Below are positions 1 to 12,409 of a stretch of 64,000 nucleotides of DNA, one piece after another. The notes under the pieces are model-generated. The model saw only the letters and a list, made by a program, of their open reading frames with translations. It searched no databases and was not told the DNA's origin. The position numbers and the translations under genes were made by a program. How positions within the stretch are numbered: position 1 is the stretch's first letter; every line of letters begins with the position of its first letter. The stretch is from Riptortus pedestris (lineage: Eukaryota > Arthropoda > Insecta > Hemiptera > Alydidae), in contig CM032233.1 in assembly GCA_019009955.1 (NCBI GenBank), positions 82,202,001 to 82,266,000 on the forward strand, read 5' to 3'.

Positions 1-378
1 TTATCATCTTTACAAGCCCTAAAAACGATACCGTATGAAGTTTAATACAGGAATACTCTTTTATTTTATCATTTACACCTTTATTCATATCGTGTCATAA
101 AATTACTTATCATTTAATGTGACATTTGACCTTAGGTCGTTGTGATACAATTTCATCACCTGGGAGGTGATCAAATTGAGACCCGTAGTAAATTTATGTG
201 AGAGTGTGTGTGTAGGTGGTGCATACCCGTATGTGCGTGAGCGGGTGCTCCCATGGGAGTGTATGTAAAACCTAAATACTTCAAATCCCAGAACAACCTT
301 TAGCATTAATAAGACTAAGGTAACTGTATTTTATAAAGCTTTATCAAGTTCAAAGAATTAACATGCTTACATTATATA

Positions 379-508
379 TTTAGTGAAAGAATTCATTAAA
401 TAAAATCCATAGACCCACCCTGGATAGAAAAGGGTGGAAAGCCGTAGATAACCCGTCCCAATTAGCATTAGTTGTAAAAAGTGGACGTTAATAAATAATA
501 ATAATATG
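379..508 (+). mobile_element. SINE, 5'-truncated (tail half only)
   Basis: This matches the body and tail of the full SINE at 52861-53089: a TTTAGTGA-type start, a CCACCCTGGATAGAAA block, GTAGATAACCCGTCCCAATT, then AAAGTGGACG and a short TAA-rich tail. The tRNA-like head is missing, as expected for a 5'-truncated retroposed copy. No clean target duplication was found. Confidence 0.7.
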
Positions 509-599
509 TTAAGCAATTCGAATGAATTAACGAAGTTATTTGACTATATATGTATGTACTGGCCTGTGTATTGCTCGTGTGCGCGTGGGTGTTGGTCTG

Positions 600-1520
600 T
601 TTATGTTTCTATATGCGGGTGCGTGAGTGTGTGGACACGTGTGTGAGTGTACGTTCGTGAATGCCGCTGTGTGCTTCAGTGTGTGTGTGTGAGTGTGTGT
701 GTTGGTGTTGGTGGGTGCATGTGTGAACACGGATGTCTATGTGAGTGTACGCTAGCGTGTTTGTATATGTTGGTGGGTGTGTCCGTGAACATGGATGTGT
801 ATGTAAGTGTGTGCTCGCGTGTGCGTATGTCCGTGTGTGTGCAGGGTGTATGTGTGGTGTATATTTCAGTGTGTGCTCACGTGTGTGTATGTCTGTGTGG
901 TGTGCAGGGTGTATGTGTGGTGTATATGTCAATTTGTGTTCGCGTGTGTGTGTTGTCCGTGTGTGCGCAGGGTGTATGTGTGGTGTATATGTCAGTGTGT
1001 GTTGTCCGTGTGTGTGCAGGGTGTATGTGTGGTGTATATGTAAGTGTGTGCTCGCGTGTGTGTATGCCCGTGTGTGCGCAGGGTGTATATGTCAGTGTGT
1101 GCTCGCGTGTGTGTATGTCCGTGTGTGCGCAGGGTGTATGTGTGGTGTATATGTCAGTGTGTGCTCGCGTGTGTGTATGTCCGTGTGTGTGCAGGGTGTA
1201 TGTGTGGTGTATATGTCAGTGTGTGCTCGCGTGTGTGTATGTCCGTGTGTGTGCAGGGTGTATGTGTGGTGTATATGTCAGTGTGTGCTCGCGTGTGTGT
1301 ATGTCCGTGTGGGTGCAGGGTGTATATGTCAGTGTGTGCTTGCGTGTGTGTTGTCCGTGTGTGTGCTGGGTGTATGTGTGGTGTATATGTAAGTGTGTGC
1401 TCGCGTGTGTGATCGCCCGTGTGTGTGTGCAGAATGTATGTCCGTGTGTGCGTGTGCGTGAGTGTGTGAACTCGGTTTGTATGTGAGTGTGCGCTCGCGT
1501 GTATATACCTCCGTGTGTGC
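600..1520 (+). repeat. GT-rich minisatellite, ~62-bp unit
   Basis: The core units repeat every 62 bases: the string TGTGGTGTATATGTCAG recurs at about 1141, 1203 and 1265. Shortened and variant units extend on both sides, and the GCAGGGTGTA block occurs roughly nine times between 841 and 1320. The flanks decay into plain GT-rich sequence. Long open frames run across it on both strands (up to 279 codons, rich in Cys and Val). They exist because the repeat lacks stops in several frames, and none shows a domain, so I do not call them genes. Confidence 0.9.
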
Positions 1521-2514
1521 GTTGAGAGAGTGGTTACGTTTTTGAATTTATTACTTCTTAAAGAATCCATTTATAGAACTTAAGGTAAGGTAGCGCTACT
1601 TTATATGAAATAGTAATAATCACATCCTACTTAATGGGAGGAGATTCAAAACTTCAGTAGCAAATCAAAACTTAGGAAGTGAATTCAATAACTCCTGCCA
1701 CTAAGTCTTGCTATTAGTTCAACCGTGAACAAGATACTTGAAGGAAGAGGAAATAAAACAATATAAGGAAAATTATTCCCAAGGAAGCTTGCCCTTCGTT
1801 ACCGAAACTTTTGTAATGGAATGTTTTGGACTCGTTAAGAGAATAATCATCAAAATTTGTTTTCAAAGTAATTGAGGTGAATGTTATTCTCATTAGGTGA
1901 TAGAACTTCCCTAGTAATGTCCATTAAATTTAAACATCATCTCATTCCATGTCATTAATTTCTAAAGTCCTTCACTTTAAAATGGTTTTCAGAAGGTCTC
2001 TTTAAACTGTACGTCCTGCTATATTAGTATAATGAACGTTATTACATTAAAAAAAAACACTTTAATTTATTTACATTATAAAAAGATGTAAGTTCAATTA
2101 ACTGCAGTGACATTCTCATAAGATCACACTCACAAAAAACCATAGATAGTTAAATAACATTGTGGATACATCTAAAAGCTTGATATAAGCATGTAAAGCT
2201 TTACAGTTAGTTATCTTAATCTTATTAATGCTAAAGTATGTTTAAGGGCTCAAATCATTTTCTTTTTATGTACTAATGAAATAGTGTTGTTCATATAATA
2301 CGTAAAAGATGATCATTGTCGTGATTCAATTATGTTATTCTAGTACCATTAATATTTTTCTAAATTAATATATAAATATATAGGTAATCTTACCGATCGC
2401 CTAAGATGTGAGGTGGTCACATAGTGAGTGATAAGTTAATAATAAATAAATATATTCCGAATTAGAGCATATATTGTGTAAGTTACTAAATAATTTTTGC
2501 ATATTTTCTGAACA
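1521..2514. other. AT-rich stretch, nothing recognised
   Basis: Low-GC sequence without a convincing frame, RNA gene or repeat shared with the rest of the window. Confidence 0.5.
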
Positions 2515-2638
2515 TTTTAGCAAATTTATCTTAAGGGAAATCAGCTATTGAGGTCGTTCTCATGACGCGATTTTCAAAAACTTTCTTCAAATATCCATCG
2601 ATCCTTCCCAGGAGATGACGAAAATGAGGTCCATTCAA

Positions 2639-2685
<47 letters not shown>

Positions 2686-3190
2686 TGTTAACACTCTGCG
2701 GTCGCAATTTTTGTTTAATCCTCACCAAACTCGGTATTTAATCGTTTTATGTAAAAAGGAAGATCAAGTTCGTTAACGGTTGAAATCGGACCAGATGGAG
2801 GAAGGGTTTAAATTGGGGGAATTTCGAAAATTCCAAACGTCTCCGTTACCATACATCGGATCGAAAAAATGTATAGAACCAATCTTTATTGGCATTTTTA
2901 TTAAGTGTAAGGGACGAGCTGTGGTCGCTTCTATTCGTGTCCGGCGAAAGCTAGGTCGGCCGTTTTCGTAACAGTTCGTCACTCGTATTGAGATTTCTCT
3001 ATCGTATAACTATAACATTTTATAGGACAAGTCCTGATAAGCTATCGGTGCTCTACAATTGCTGCTCTATACATTTTCCCTTAGCTCAATAATTAAGCAA
3101 GTTATTAGTACATTCTTGTTTTTAGTGTTTAATACCAGGACGTGGGAAATCTGCTTAGTTTACGCAGCTCCTATGTGACGGACTTTTTTT
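2515..3190 (+). mobile_element. HINE copy, both ends present
   Basis: The left end (TTTTAGCAAATTTATC, a degraded version of the family end) is followed by the AAAATGAGGTCC block, a (TA)n core at 2642-2682, and the first internal module with its G-rich AGATGGAGGAAGGG region. It closes with GTGGGAAATCTGCTTAG and the hairpin region ACGCAGCTCCTATGT before a T run. At about 675 bp it is internally deleted relative to the ~0.9-1.0 kb copies. An Ala/Arg-rich frame inside is fortuitous. Confidence 0.8.
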
Positions 3191-3792
3191 TATTATAATG
3201 GACTCAAGAATATATTCAAAAATTCAAAATATCTTCGTTATTAGGCGTTGGATTGAAAAATTGTATAGAATCAATTTTAATGAAAATATAATGTCCTATA
3301 CATGTTTTCTCTATATTGAATACTAATCTAAATATTTCCATATTTTAGTTTTAGGCCATCAGTAAACCCCCAGTTCTACTAATGACATATTAACAATAAG
3401 CTGTTATTTCGTGAACCACTTTATTCCAAGGTTAAATACCAAATATGGTTTCATTGAACTTTTTTGTGAGATACATGCAAACATTTTTTGTGATGTCATC
3501 AATTAAGACTTTTGGTTCTTTGCTCGAAAATGTTTATTCGATTTATGCCACACTCGATATTTAACCGTTTCAGTCAGCACTGCGGATCATAATTGTTATT
3601 GACGAAATTCGGAGATGGGATAGTGGGTGTTTAGAGAGAGGATTTATAGATCCAATTTTGTTCAACTATTGTTGTTCTATATATTATTTCGTAACTCAAG
3701 TATTAAGAGACTTAATCGAACTTTCTTGTATTCTGCATTTAGTAACCCCCACTACCCCTTTCTACTCATCGGTAATTTACATATAAGTAGAG
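3191..3792 (+). mobile_element. HINE internal fragment, both modules
   Basis: This lacks both termini. It carries module 1 (AAATATCTTCGTTATTAGGCG to the AAACCCCCAGTTCTACTAATG block at ~3365) and module 2 (from CACTCGATATTTAACCG at ~3551 to the CTACTCATCG block at ~3770). It is abutted on its right by an inverted full copy, so the pair is head-to-head. Confidence 0.65.
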
Positions 3793-4593
3793 AAAAAGTC
3801 CGTCACGCAGGGGCTGCGTAAACTAAGCAGATTTCCCTCGGGAAGTTTAGTAATAGATAAATCTACATACTGGTAACACAACAACACCGTGAATAAATAC
3901 TAATGGAAATAAGAAATGTTTCATCCAATTTCAATAACCTGCCGACAGGAAGCTTTAGTTTAAAAATGTAAACAAACGGGTCTGCCCGTTTCACACCGGA
4001 AAGAATAACAATTTCTTTAATATATCAGAATATAACATATTAATTTTATTGAGAACTATTTACTATACCTAGTACTGTAATTAATAATGAGTCAGAATAA
4101 TTGTTATCTCAATCAATCAAATTTTAGTAGTCCAAAACCTTAAGATGGAGGGGGGGGGTCACCGGGACATATTTGCATGTACCTCGTATAATAAAGGTCT
4201 CTTGAATACAATTTTTGGTATTTAAACTTTGAATAATGTGATTTATTATGTAGCAGAGTATTGTTTATGTAACATGAGTAGAAGTGGCGGTTTGCTGATG
4301 TCTGAAAACTGAAAAATGCAAATATCTCGGTTAATATTCAAGATAGAGAATAAATGTATATAACAATATTTATAGTAAATTTATTTTTCAATAAGAGTGA
4401 TTCTATACAATTTTTCGATCCGACTTATAGTAACGGACATATTTTAATTTTCGAAAATCCCCCCTCTAACCCCCCCCTCCCACTGGTCCGATTTCAGCCG
4501 TTAACGAACTCGATCTTCCTTTTTACCTAAAACGATTAAATACCGAGTTTGGTGATGATTAAACAAAAATTGCGACAGCTAGAGTGTTAACAG

Positions 4594-4651
<58 letters not shown>

Positions 4652-4772
4652 GAACGGAACTCATTTTCGTCATCTCCTGGGTAGGATCGATGGACATTTG
4701 AAGAAATTTTTCAAAAATCGCGTCATAAGTACGACCTCAATAGCTGATTTCCCTTAATGGAAATCTGCTAAT
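3793..4772 (-). mobile_element. HINE, full-length copy (~980 bp)
   Basis: Read on the minus strand, it begins at TTAGCAGATTTCC near 4772 and has the (TA)n core at 4599-4647. The CGATATTTAATCG module, the C/G-rich tract and the TGATTCATTATTAATTACAG block follow. It ends with GGGAAATCTGCTTAGTTT and a perfect ACGCAG-CCC-CTGCGT hairpin at 3806-3820, then GACGGACTTTTT. This is one of the best reference copies. No coding capacity was seen, so it must depend on a protein supplied elsewhere. Confidence 0.85.
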
Positions 4773-4810
4773 ATGTGGTGAGACAAGATCACAATCGACT
4801 TATACCAGCA

Positions 4811-4857
4811 GGCGGGAAATTTGCTTAGTTTACACAGCCCCTGCACAACTAACTTTT
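4811..4857 (+). mobile_element. HINE right terminus, solo
   Basis: Only the subterminal GGGAAATTTGCTTAG, the hairpin-like ACACAGCCCCTGCAC and a short T-containing tail remain. The rest of the element is absent. Confidence 0.6.
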
Positions 4858-6229
4858 AAATAATATTCACAGTGGTTATTTGGTACATTGAAAATATTAC
4901 TCCCATAATTTATTGTTCCCCAAACAAAGAAGTTGACCAGTTATGAGATTTCAGAAGGCTTAAACAGGTCGATATCTTATAATTATGATATGAAAAGTAA
5001 CATGAAAGAAGATGAAATCTAATTTGGAAAACTTAACACAAATAAAATGCAATGATGATTAATGTTGTACTTAACAATTCAGCGATGTTGAATAATAGGC
5101 TGTAAGCAGGGTTAAAATGCCTCGGATAGACCGATTGAGGTTCTCACTGAGTATTGCACAAAAATAAAAGTCTTTTGTTCAAAAGCCCATGAATTCCTTC
5201 GCTTGGACGTCAAGTTGCCAGCATGACACATACTAGCCGTATTGTAGTAGTATTTCAGAGAAGTAATTATTTATTTCAGCAGCTACTTAATTGTTTCTCA
5301 ATGTTCATTGGAAACCGGGAAATATATAGAAATCATGCTTGGAATCCCCGTAACCTTACAGCTAAATTTAGCGTGGAACCCGGAAACATCTAGGGCGGTA
5401 TTCAATAAGAAAAGCCACTTGACAACCATTGTCCCGAAATGGAAGACTGTCTATTATTAGTGTTTCAATAATTGGAAAAGAAACGATTATGTTGAAACTT
5501 TTGCATGAATCAGAAGATGATAAGCAGTTTGGTAGTTGATACCAGTTTAGGTTTTGGACAAATATTCCATGGAAGAATATCCAATTCTCTACTCCAAAAT
5601 ATATAATGAAAGTATTTAATCTAATGGTAATAAATCATCAAAATATTCTCCTAAAAATGGATTAGCGCCCAGCGGACACGCGTACATCCACAAAATGAAC
5701 ATTACAAATTCTTATAAAATATGATAGCTAGAACCCCAGAGTTCCTTTAGTATATCTCGACTGGAGAACTTCTTAAGAAAAAGAATGAAACTTAAATTTT
5801 GTCGAAAGGGTCGTTTATGAAGTTGTTTCCTCAAAAACTAGAAAAAATTTAATAAAAAGGTCTTATAAATGTTTAATTAATAAACTTAATATCTAGTTTT
5901 GAACAAAATGCCGGTGTTTCAATTAAAGGAAAGCAAAGGAAATATTTAATGATGATTATGTTTGCTGTAATTACAGAAGTGGCACCATTGAAGAAGAGTG
6001 GTGTTTTTAATGAAAGAAAAATATAAAGAGAAAGAGTTTTAATATTTTCTGGTGACTGTAGCAAAATTTGTTATTCATGTATATGTGAGAATCTTGAAAT
6101 ATTTTACTTATATATTACACAATTGAAACAATATTTTATGAATTCGTAATTTTGGAAACTGTATAAATCTAATTAGTAGGAACCATGATGGTTCTAAATA
6201 TGATAATAAATGCGGTTCAGCCGCCATTC
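4858..6229. other. Unassigned AT-rich sequence
   Basis: No frame longer than ~63 codons with any recognisable feature, and no match to the repeat families described elsewhere in the window. It looks like ordinary non-coding DNA. Confidence 0.5.
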
Positions 6230-7000
6230 TTGAAAATACTGTTCACACGCTTCGTCTCCCAAATAGCTCAAGTAACTACACTGCTGAACTAGGGACTCAA
6301 AGAAATTAACAATGCACCACACAACAACATCACATTATTTACAGACTCCTTGAGTTCTTTGCAAAACCCTTGTCGGTTTACACCTATAACCTCATGATAA
6401 TGAATATAAAGGACACTCTTTATAACTTGCAGTTAAAAAATAAGAAAGTCATTTTATTTTGGTTACCTGGGCATACGGGTATAACTGAGAGCCAATGATT
6501 GATACACAAGCCAAAATTTCAACAACCAACGTGACATCGACATAACTCAAATAACACTAACTGACGCACTAAATTACTACAAAAACAAGATTGTACAAAA
6601 CTGGGAACAAGAATGGTTATCAAAAGATTGCAAATTAAGGGAAATCAAAAATACAACGGTGGAATGGCCATCAAGTAATCAAAGTTCAAGAAGAGAAGAG
6701 GTGGTTCTTGCTCGATTTGCGACATGGCCATTCCCGTCTAACACGTTAGTCAGTACCTTATGGCAAAATCCGAACCACCAACTTGTTCCCTATGTAATAA
6801 ACTACTAACTATAAAACAGGTACTTACTGACTGCAAAAGACGACATAGCTTAGACTTACCTTACAATTTGGACGAACTGCTGAACAACGAAAGTACACAT
6901 CTAGACGTATTATTATCATATTTAAAACAAACACACATTTACACACTTATATAGTGCTCAACCTCTTCTTATTTCCAGCAAAGTATAGCCATAAAGGTTT
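6230..7000 (+). pseudogene. LINE relic: RNase H-like and C-terminal zinc-knuckle region
   Basis: Broken by several frameshifts and stops, this reads like the 3' coding end of a Jockey/R1/I-like non-LTR retrotransposon. In order: NYTAEL near 6285, FTDSLSSL near 6340, ILFWLPGHTGIT near 6455 (the family's WxPGHxGI motif of RNase H), then RREEVVLAR and GHSRLTR near 6690-6745. Last comes a 64-codon open piece at 6760-6954 with CSLCNKLLTIKQVLTDC. The motif order and spacing fit the family. The reverse transcriptase proper is absent, so this is a 5'-truncated dead copy. Its 3' tail may continue to the (AAAT)n-like run near 7395-7415. Confidence 0.8.
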
Positions 7001-7010
7001 AATTCAACAC

Positions 7011-7065
7011 AGTGTGTGTGCGTGAGTGTGTGTGTGTGTGTGTGAGCGTGTGTGTACGTATGTGT
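7011..7065 (+). repeat. (GT)n microsatellite
   Basis: An imperfect GT tract with occasional GAGC interruptions, just downstream of the LINE relic and not part of a HINE copy. Confidence 0.85.
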
Positions 7066-8549
7066 GAAATTCTGAATGCTCGTGTAAAATGTTTTTTACA
7101 AACTTTAAATAAATATATAAATTAAATATTTTTGTTTCGTATTTTTTTTTTGTTTTATGTCTTTTACCAATTATTCATGTTCTGTTTCCTCTTCATAACT
7201 TTCCCTGTTCTGTTTTTTTCTGTTTTAATAGTTTTTTTCTATTAGTTCCTACTTTATTTTTATTTCCACTAGAGTATACGCCCAGCAGCAAAAATGAATT
7301 TATACTAACTAGACTGAATATTTTGGAGTAATCTTTAGCATTTGGTTCGTGCGATAAAGGGTGTAAATCGCTAAACTTGCGTGACACCAAACAAATAAAT
7401 AAATAATTAGTAGGAACACAAGGAGCAATAACTCTAGTGCCCAAATAAGTAAATTAATATGTATTTGACTTTCATCTGTTTTTTGGAGTGGAAATTCTTT
7501 GTAAATTGATTTTTTTTTTTTAATCTTTTCTTACCTAAATTTTTCTAAATTCCAAATTTTATTTTTAAGACGATATATACAATAATTTTAAGATATCCTA
7601 ACCCCAATTATGCCTTGAGCTATATGGCTTCAAGTTCCAACGCACGTTTAGAGGCACTGGTTTATCTCGAAAGGCACTTATTGGTTTTCGATGCGGTTTT
7701 CGACGTTCGCTACGAGGCCTCTTCAAAGACAAGGGTGTATTGGAGAATAAAACAGGTACATTATAATAATATCGGGCAAACTCTACAAATTCATGTCCAT
7801 TTAAGCTTCACGTTATTTGCTACTTATTAAAAAAAAATGTTGTATATAATATTTGGTGGGTATAGGGCTCTTTCCATTCATGTAGAAAGAAATAAAAGTT
7901 AGGAAAGATATAACTTGAAATGAAGATTTCCGCCTGAAAGGAAGCAATCTCCAATTCATATGAAAATTCCCGACTGAGGGGTGGGGGCAGAAGACACATT
8001 GTTCCTATAGCAATTTTATTCCACGCTTTATCGGCCTCATTTTGTAATATACTTAATCGAAATGAAACCATATAAATTCTATACTTCTTCTTTAATACTC
8101 TTTACGGAAAATCGATTTGCTACCATAGACATTAATATGAAAATTGCTGTGGCTAAATGTATGAAAGGGCAAGGAAATATGTGTTATTTTCATATAAAAA
8201 GATTATTTTTAGTCTATTCAATTTTCAATTTAAAATTTTTGGCAATAATTATCAATCGGGAGAGCACATTTATCAAATTGACTATTGTATATAATAAAGC
8301 TAACTCATTTAACTGTTATGATTACAAACTGTAACTATTCGTCAAATACTTTTTCCCGTGAGTATACATTAAAACTATGTAATTTTATTGAAAATATGGT
8401 ATAGAGAAAATAATTGTAAATTATTATTTATGGAATTGTGAAATAGATATCTTTAAAACATTTTGTTCATCTTATTATGATCGAGGAGATTTGTTCACCA
8501 TGATTTTTTTCTCAATATTTTGACAGTCATACTGCTAACATTCTCAAGG
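7066..8549. other. Unassigned AT-rich sequence
   Basis: A (AAAT)-rich run near 7395-7415 could be the tail of the preceding LINE. A slightly more GC-rich frame at 7615-7830 (71 codons) shows no domain. Nothing else is supported. Confidence 0.45.
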
Positions 8550-8594
8550 TTTTAGCAGATTTCCCATAGATATGAAGAAAATGAGGCCCGTTCA

Positions 8595-8625
<31 letters not shown>

Positions 8626-9194
8626 CTGTTAACAGCCAGTGTTTTAGTCTGTTGTAGGGGTCGCAATTCTTTTTTCATTGGAGCGAAAATGGCTGCAATC
8701 CGTTCAGTGGAAGGGGGAGTTTGATGTGTAGGGGGAGATTTTGAAAATTTAAGCGTTGGATATAAAAGTTGAATAAAACCAATAGCATTGCGCAATAAAT
8801 GTTGTACTATATGTTTCTTTTCAATTTCATGATTATTAACCGTGGTGTTTGCATTTTTTAGTTTTCAGACTTCAGTACACCCCCAATCTTACTCATGTCA
8901 CATTACCAATAAGCTGCTATACCACGAACCACTTGATTCGAAGCTTAAATATTAAATGCTGTCTTCATTGAATTTTTACATACAAATACGTAGTATGATG
9001 TGTTCATTGATTATGATTTTCCTGTCTTGACTCGAATAAGTTTATTTGACGTATACCATACTTGATATTTAACCGTTTTTTTCAACTCTACTGTTCATGT
9101 TCGTTAATTGTTTATAACAGAAATAGGAGGAGGGTTCGATGGTGGAGGGTTCGAAATTTCAACATATCTCTTTTATTATGAGTCCGATCCAAAA
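8550..9194 (+). mobile_element. HINE copy, left end and two modules, right end missing
   Basis: The left terminus TTTTAGCAGATTTCCC is followed by a partly deleted spacer, the AAAATGAGGCCC block and (TA)n at 8599-8633. Next come module 1 (to the CCCCCAATCTTACTCATG block) and the start of module 2 (CTTGATATTTAACCG near 9061). It breaks off at ~9194, where an inverted copy begins. Confidence 0.75.
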
Positions 9195-9735
9195 TATCTG
9201 CATATAACATATGAATTTTATTTAAAACTATTTACTAAAGTTAGTGATGAAATTTGTAATAATTCAGAATCAGTTTTATTTCAATCACTCAAATTTTAGT
9301 AATCCAAGAACAAAAGGGAGGGGGGGGATCAAGAGAACGTATTTGCATATATCTCACGAAGTAAAAGTTCAATGAAAGCATTACTAGGTATTTAAACTTT
9401 TAATGAAGTGGTTCATGAAATAACTGCTTATTGTTAATATGACATGAGTAGAAGTGGGGGTTTGCTGAAGGCTGAAAACTGAAAATGCTAATATCTCGGC
9501 TAATATTCAAGATAGAGAATAAATGTATATAACAATATTTACAGTAAATTGAATTTGCAATAAGTTTTTGTCTATACAATTGTTCGATCCGACGTACAAT
9601 AACAGAGATATTTCGGAATTCCTCCCTTCTAAACCTCCCCTCCCCGGTCCGATTTCAGCCTTTAACGAACTTGATCTTTCCTTTTACATAAAACGATAAA
9701 AATTTCCAGATTATATTAAACCATAGTTGCGCCCG

Positions 9736-9791
<56 letters not shown>

Positions 9792-9918
9792 GTTTTTAAC
9801 GGACCTCATTTTCGTTATCTACTAGGTAGGATCGATGGACATTCGAAGAAAAATTTCGAAAATCACGTCATGAGTATGACCTCAATAGCTGATTTCCCCT
9901 AAGGGAAATCTGCTAAAA
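9195..9918 (-). mobile_element. HINE copy, right terminus missing
   Basis: On the minus strand it starts at TTTTAGCAGATTTCCC (9903-9918), has (TA)n at 9736-9785, and runs through the first module and the C-rich tract. It stops at the ATATTCAGAT-like block without reaching the terminal hairpin. Together with the copy to its left it forms a large inverted structure. Confidence 0.75.
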
Positions 9919-10873
9919 TGATAAACCAGTCGCTGGAAGTTGAGGAAAGACATTTCGATGAAATTCTGGCCGATGTGTCGAAATAGTTGACATAGATTAG
10001 ATAACATGAATGAATCAGGGAAGTTTGCACTAAAATGGTCAAATTCTATAATTCTTCTTGATTGCCCATTTAGAACTAAGCGTGGTACCTTTCGTACTTG
10101 GAGGTATGTGTGTAGAACTCACTTCCAGATATAGATAAAGATTTTTGAGTCCGATGTTATTTTTCTTATTTGTTTGATACAATATAAAAACTGTATTAAA
10201 AAATGATTTACATGTTAATTCAAAGGCAATAGAACCTCCTTTGAATTTATCATGTAAATCCTTTTTCAATTTAGTTTTTATAAATTCAATTTTATTCTTG
10301 CTGATTTCATTATGTTATACAGTACTACTGGTGGTATTTATCAAAGACATTTGTATCGTCATATTCTTCATCAGATATATTAGAGGCTGCTTTGTTTCCT
10401 TTGTACCTTAAACTCTTTATTACTGGCGGGCAGAGTTCTGAGTTTTCGCTGTGTTGGAAGATTAAGGTAATTCCATTAACTCCGCAATATACAGAATTTG
10501 CTAATTCTAGTTAAAATAACAAACAAACGAAACATTTTCGGTAATAGATGGCTTGAGGCGCCTATAGGCATGGATAAGCGTGTAAAGTCATTTAGCCCTT
10601 GTGAGCTCAAGGTACACACCCCTGGATTGATTGCGAAATTTACAGGCCTACCATTATGAGGCCCAATGATGATCCCGTGTTTGCTCTAGATATCAATCAA
10701 TTGTTCTCCTAATTGAAGTAGAAATAGAGGGAGCTCAGTAAGGGGAAAGTTGGTGATAGCTAAGAAAACTTTTGCAGCAGGCATTCAAAAAAAATTCATA
10801 ATGAGAACAACACCTAACTTTGGATATGCTGATTCATTCAGGTACCTGACAACAATATGTCAATATTATGTCA
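9919..10873. other. Unassigned sequence
   Basis: A 76-codon minus-strand frame at 10039-10269 has an ordinary-looking composition, but no family could be recognised. The rest shows no recognisable feature. Confidence 0.4.
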
Positions 10874-10899
10874 GATTCAGAAAATGAGGCCCGTTAAAA

Positions 10900-10965
<66 letters not shown>

Positions 10966-11772
10966 CGAGCGCAATTATGGTTTAATCTAAACTGGAAATT
11001 TTTATCGTTTTATGTAAAAAGAAAGATCAAGTTCGTTAAAGGCTGAAATCGGACCGGGGAAGGAGGGTTTTGAGGGGAGGAATTTCGCAAAATTCGAAAT
11101 ATCTCTGTTACTATACGTCGGATCGAAAAATTGTATAGATCCAATCTTATTGCAAATTAAATTTAATATAAATATTGTTATATACACTTATTCTGTATCC
11201 TGAATATTAACCGAGACATTTGCATTTTTCAGTTTTCAGCCTTTTGCAAACCCCAACTTCTACTCATGTCATATTAACAATAAGCTGTTATTTCATGAAT
11301 CACTTCATTAAAAGTTTAAATACCTAGTAATGCTTTCATTGAACTTTTACTTTGTGAGATATATGCAAATATGTTCTGTTGATCCCCCCCCCCTCCTTTT
11401 GTTCTTGGATTACTAAAATTTGAGTGATTGAGATAAAACTGATTCTGAATTATTACAAATTTCATCACTAACTTTAGTAAATAGTTTCCAATAAAATTCA
11501 TATGTTATATTCAGATATTTTTCATTAATTGTTTTTCTTTTCGGTCTATCTATCTATTCAGCGCTACGAGGTTGGATTGCCTGTTTGTTTACAATTCAGC
11601 CGCTTTCCGATGTAGATATTATTAACTTGTATTGTAAATCTACTGAAAGATTTCTCATTACCATTTGTATTTATTCACTTAACATTAGTGTTACCTTTTG
11701 TATATTTAACTATTGTAAACCTTCGAGTGGGAAATCTGCTTAGTTTCCGCAGCCCCTGTGTGGCGGACTTTT
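10874..11772 (+). mobile_element. HINE copy, left ~100 bp missing
   Basis: It begins inside the AAAATGAGGCCC block, has a long (TA)n at 10903-10964, the first module, a CCCCCCCCCC tract near 11383 and the longer right arm (TCTATCTATCTATTCAG). It ends GTGGGAAATCTGCTTAG with a slightly mutated hairpin and GGCGGACTTTTT. Confidence 0.8.
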
Positions 11773-12049
11773 TAATGGTGTTAAATCTATTGTTAGTTCT
11801 TTATGATAATTGGAATAGCAGGCATAAAATAAAACAAATTAGTAACCTATTTGCAATTAACAGCTCTTAATGAAGGACATTTACTAATTGGATAAACGGA
11901 AGTCCACATTTAATTAGATAAGAAAAACATAGACCCCTCTTTAGGAAGTTTTTTTTTCCCATTAAAAATAACAAGAGCAATTTAATTACTTTTTATCTTA
12001 CAATGATGTTTAACATCTTTTTCATGTAATTATTCGTAAACTTCCACGA

Positions 12050-12409
12050 CCCTTACTACTATTATGAACAAGTCTCACAGCAAGGCCGTCGTTTCGCCAG
12101 ACATTCTTCAAGCATTCTCAGGTCTATCAATGATACTGAAGAATTCATATTCAGGTGTATTTAACTGTCTTGTCCACTTCTAGGTACCTTCCGTTACTGG
12201 CTCCGACTCCAGTTCCTTTGTGATTATGGCTTCATTGTTTGTATATTCCTTCTAGATGGAATAATATTCTTCCAAAGTTTTCTTGTCTACAACCTCTCTG
12301 TTTAAGTTGCTTTTACCTTTTACTATCTCAATTGCCTTTTCGAATCTTTCCTGGTGGTGACCAACTTTTGCCAGCACTTTGACTTCGACATCAAATTGAA
12401 TGTGACGGT
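12050..12409 (-). pseudogene. Penelope-like element: end of endonuclease region and 3' tail
   Basis: On the minus strand, from 12409 downward, an open frame reads NRHIQFDVEVKVLAKVG, then ERFEKAIEIVKG, then NLNREVVDKK and a stop near 12255. This resembles the segment after the GIY-YIG core in Penelope-like elements (HxIxFD, a basic helix with an EAIEI core, then NFNRE). Downstream lies a tail with TTGAAGA-N-CGAAACG at 12088-12113, typical of Penelope terminal repeats. The frame's upstream half lies at 13833-14085, and the two are separated by about 1.4 kb of HINE material. Confidence 0.75.

Noticed and set aside
647..1486. 279-codon Cys/Val-rich frame and its overlapping partners on both strands
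   Set aside because: They are translations of a 62-bp GT-rich minisatellite, are open in several frames at once and show no domain.
3793..3840. HINE 3' end considered as a canonical Helitron end because hairpin is followed by CTAA on the minus strand
   Set aside because: CTAA there lies inside the conserved CTAAGCAGATTTCCC motif and is not followed by T at a boundary. The conserved outer boundary is the T-rich side, which fits a Helentron better.
7615..7830. 71-codon plus-strand frame, slightly GC-rich, with a donor-like CAGGTA at its 3' side
   Set aside because: No domain, no convincing acceptor, and the composition advantage is small.
10039..10269. 76-codon minus-strand frame with protein-like composition
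   Set aside because: No family could be recognised and no extension into neighbouring frames was seen; kept only as a note.
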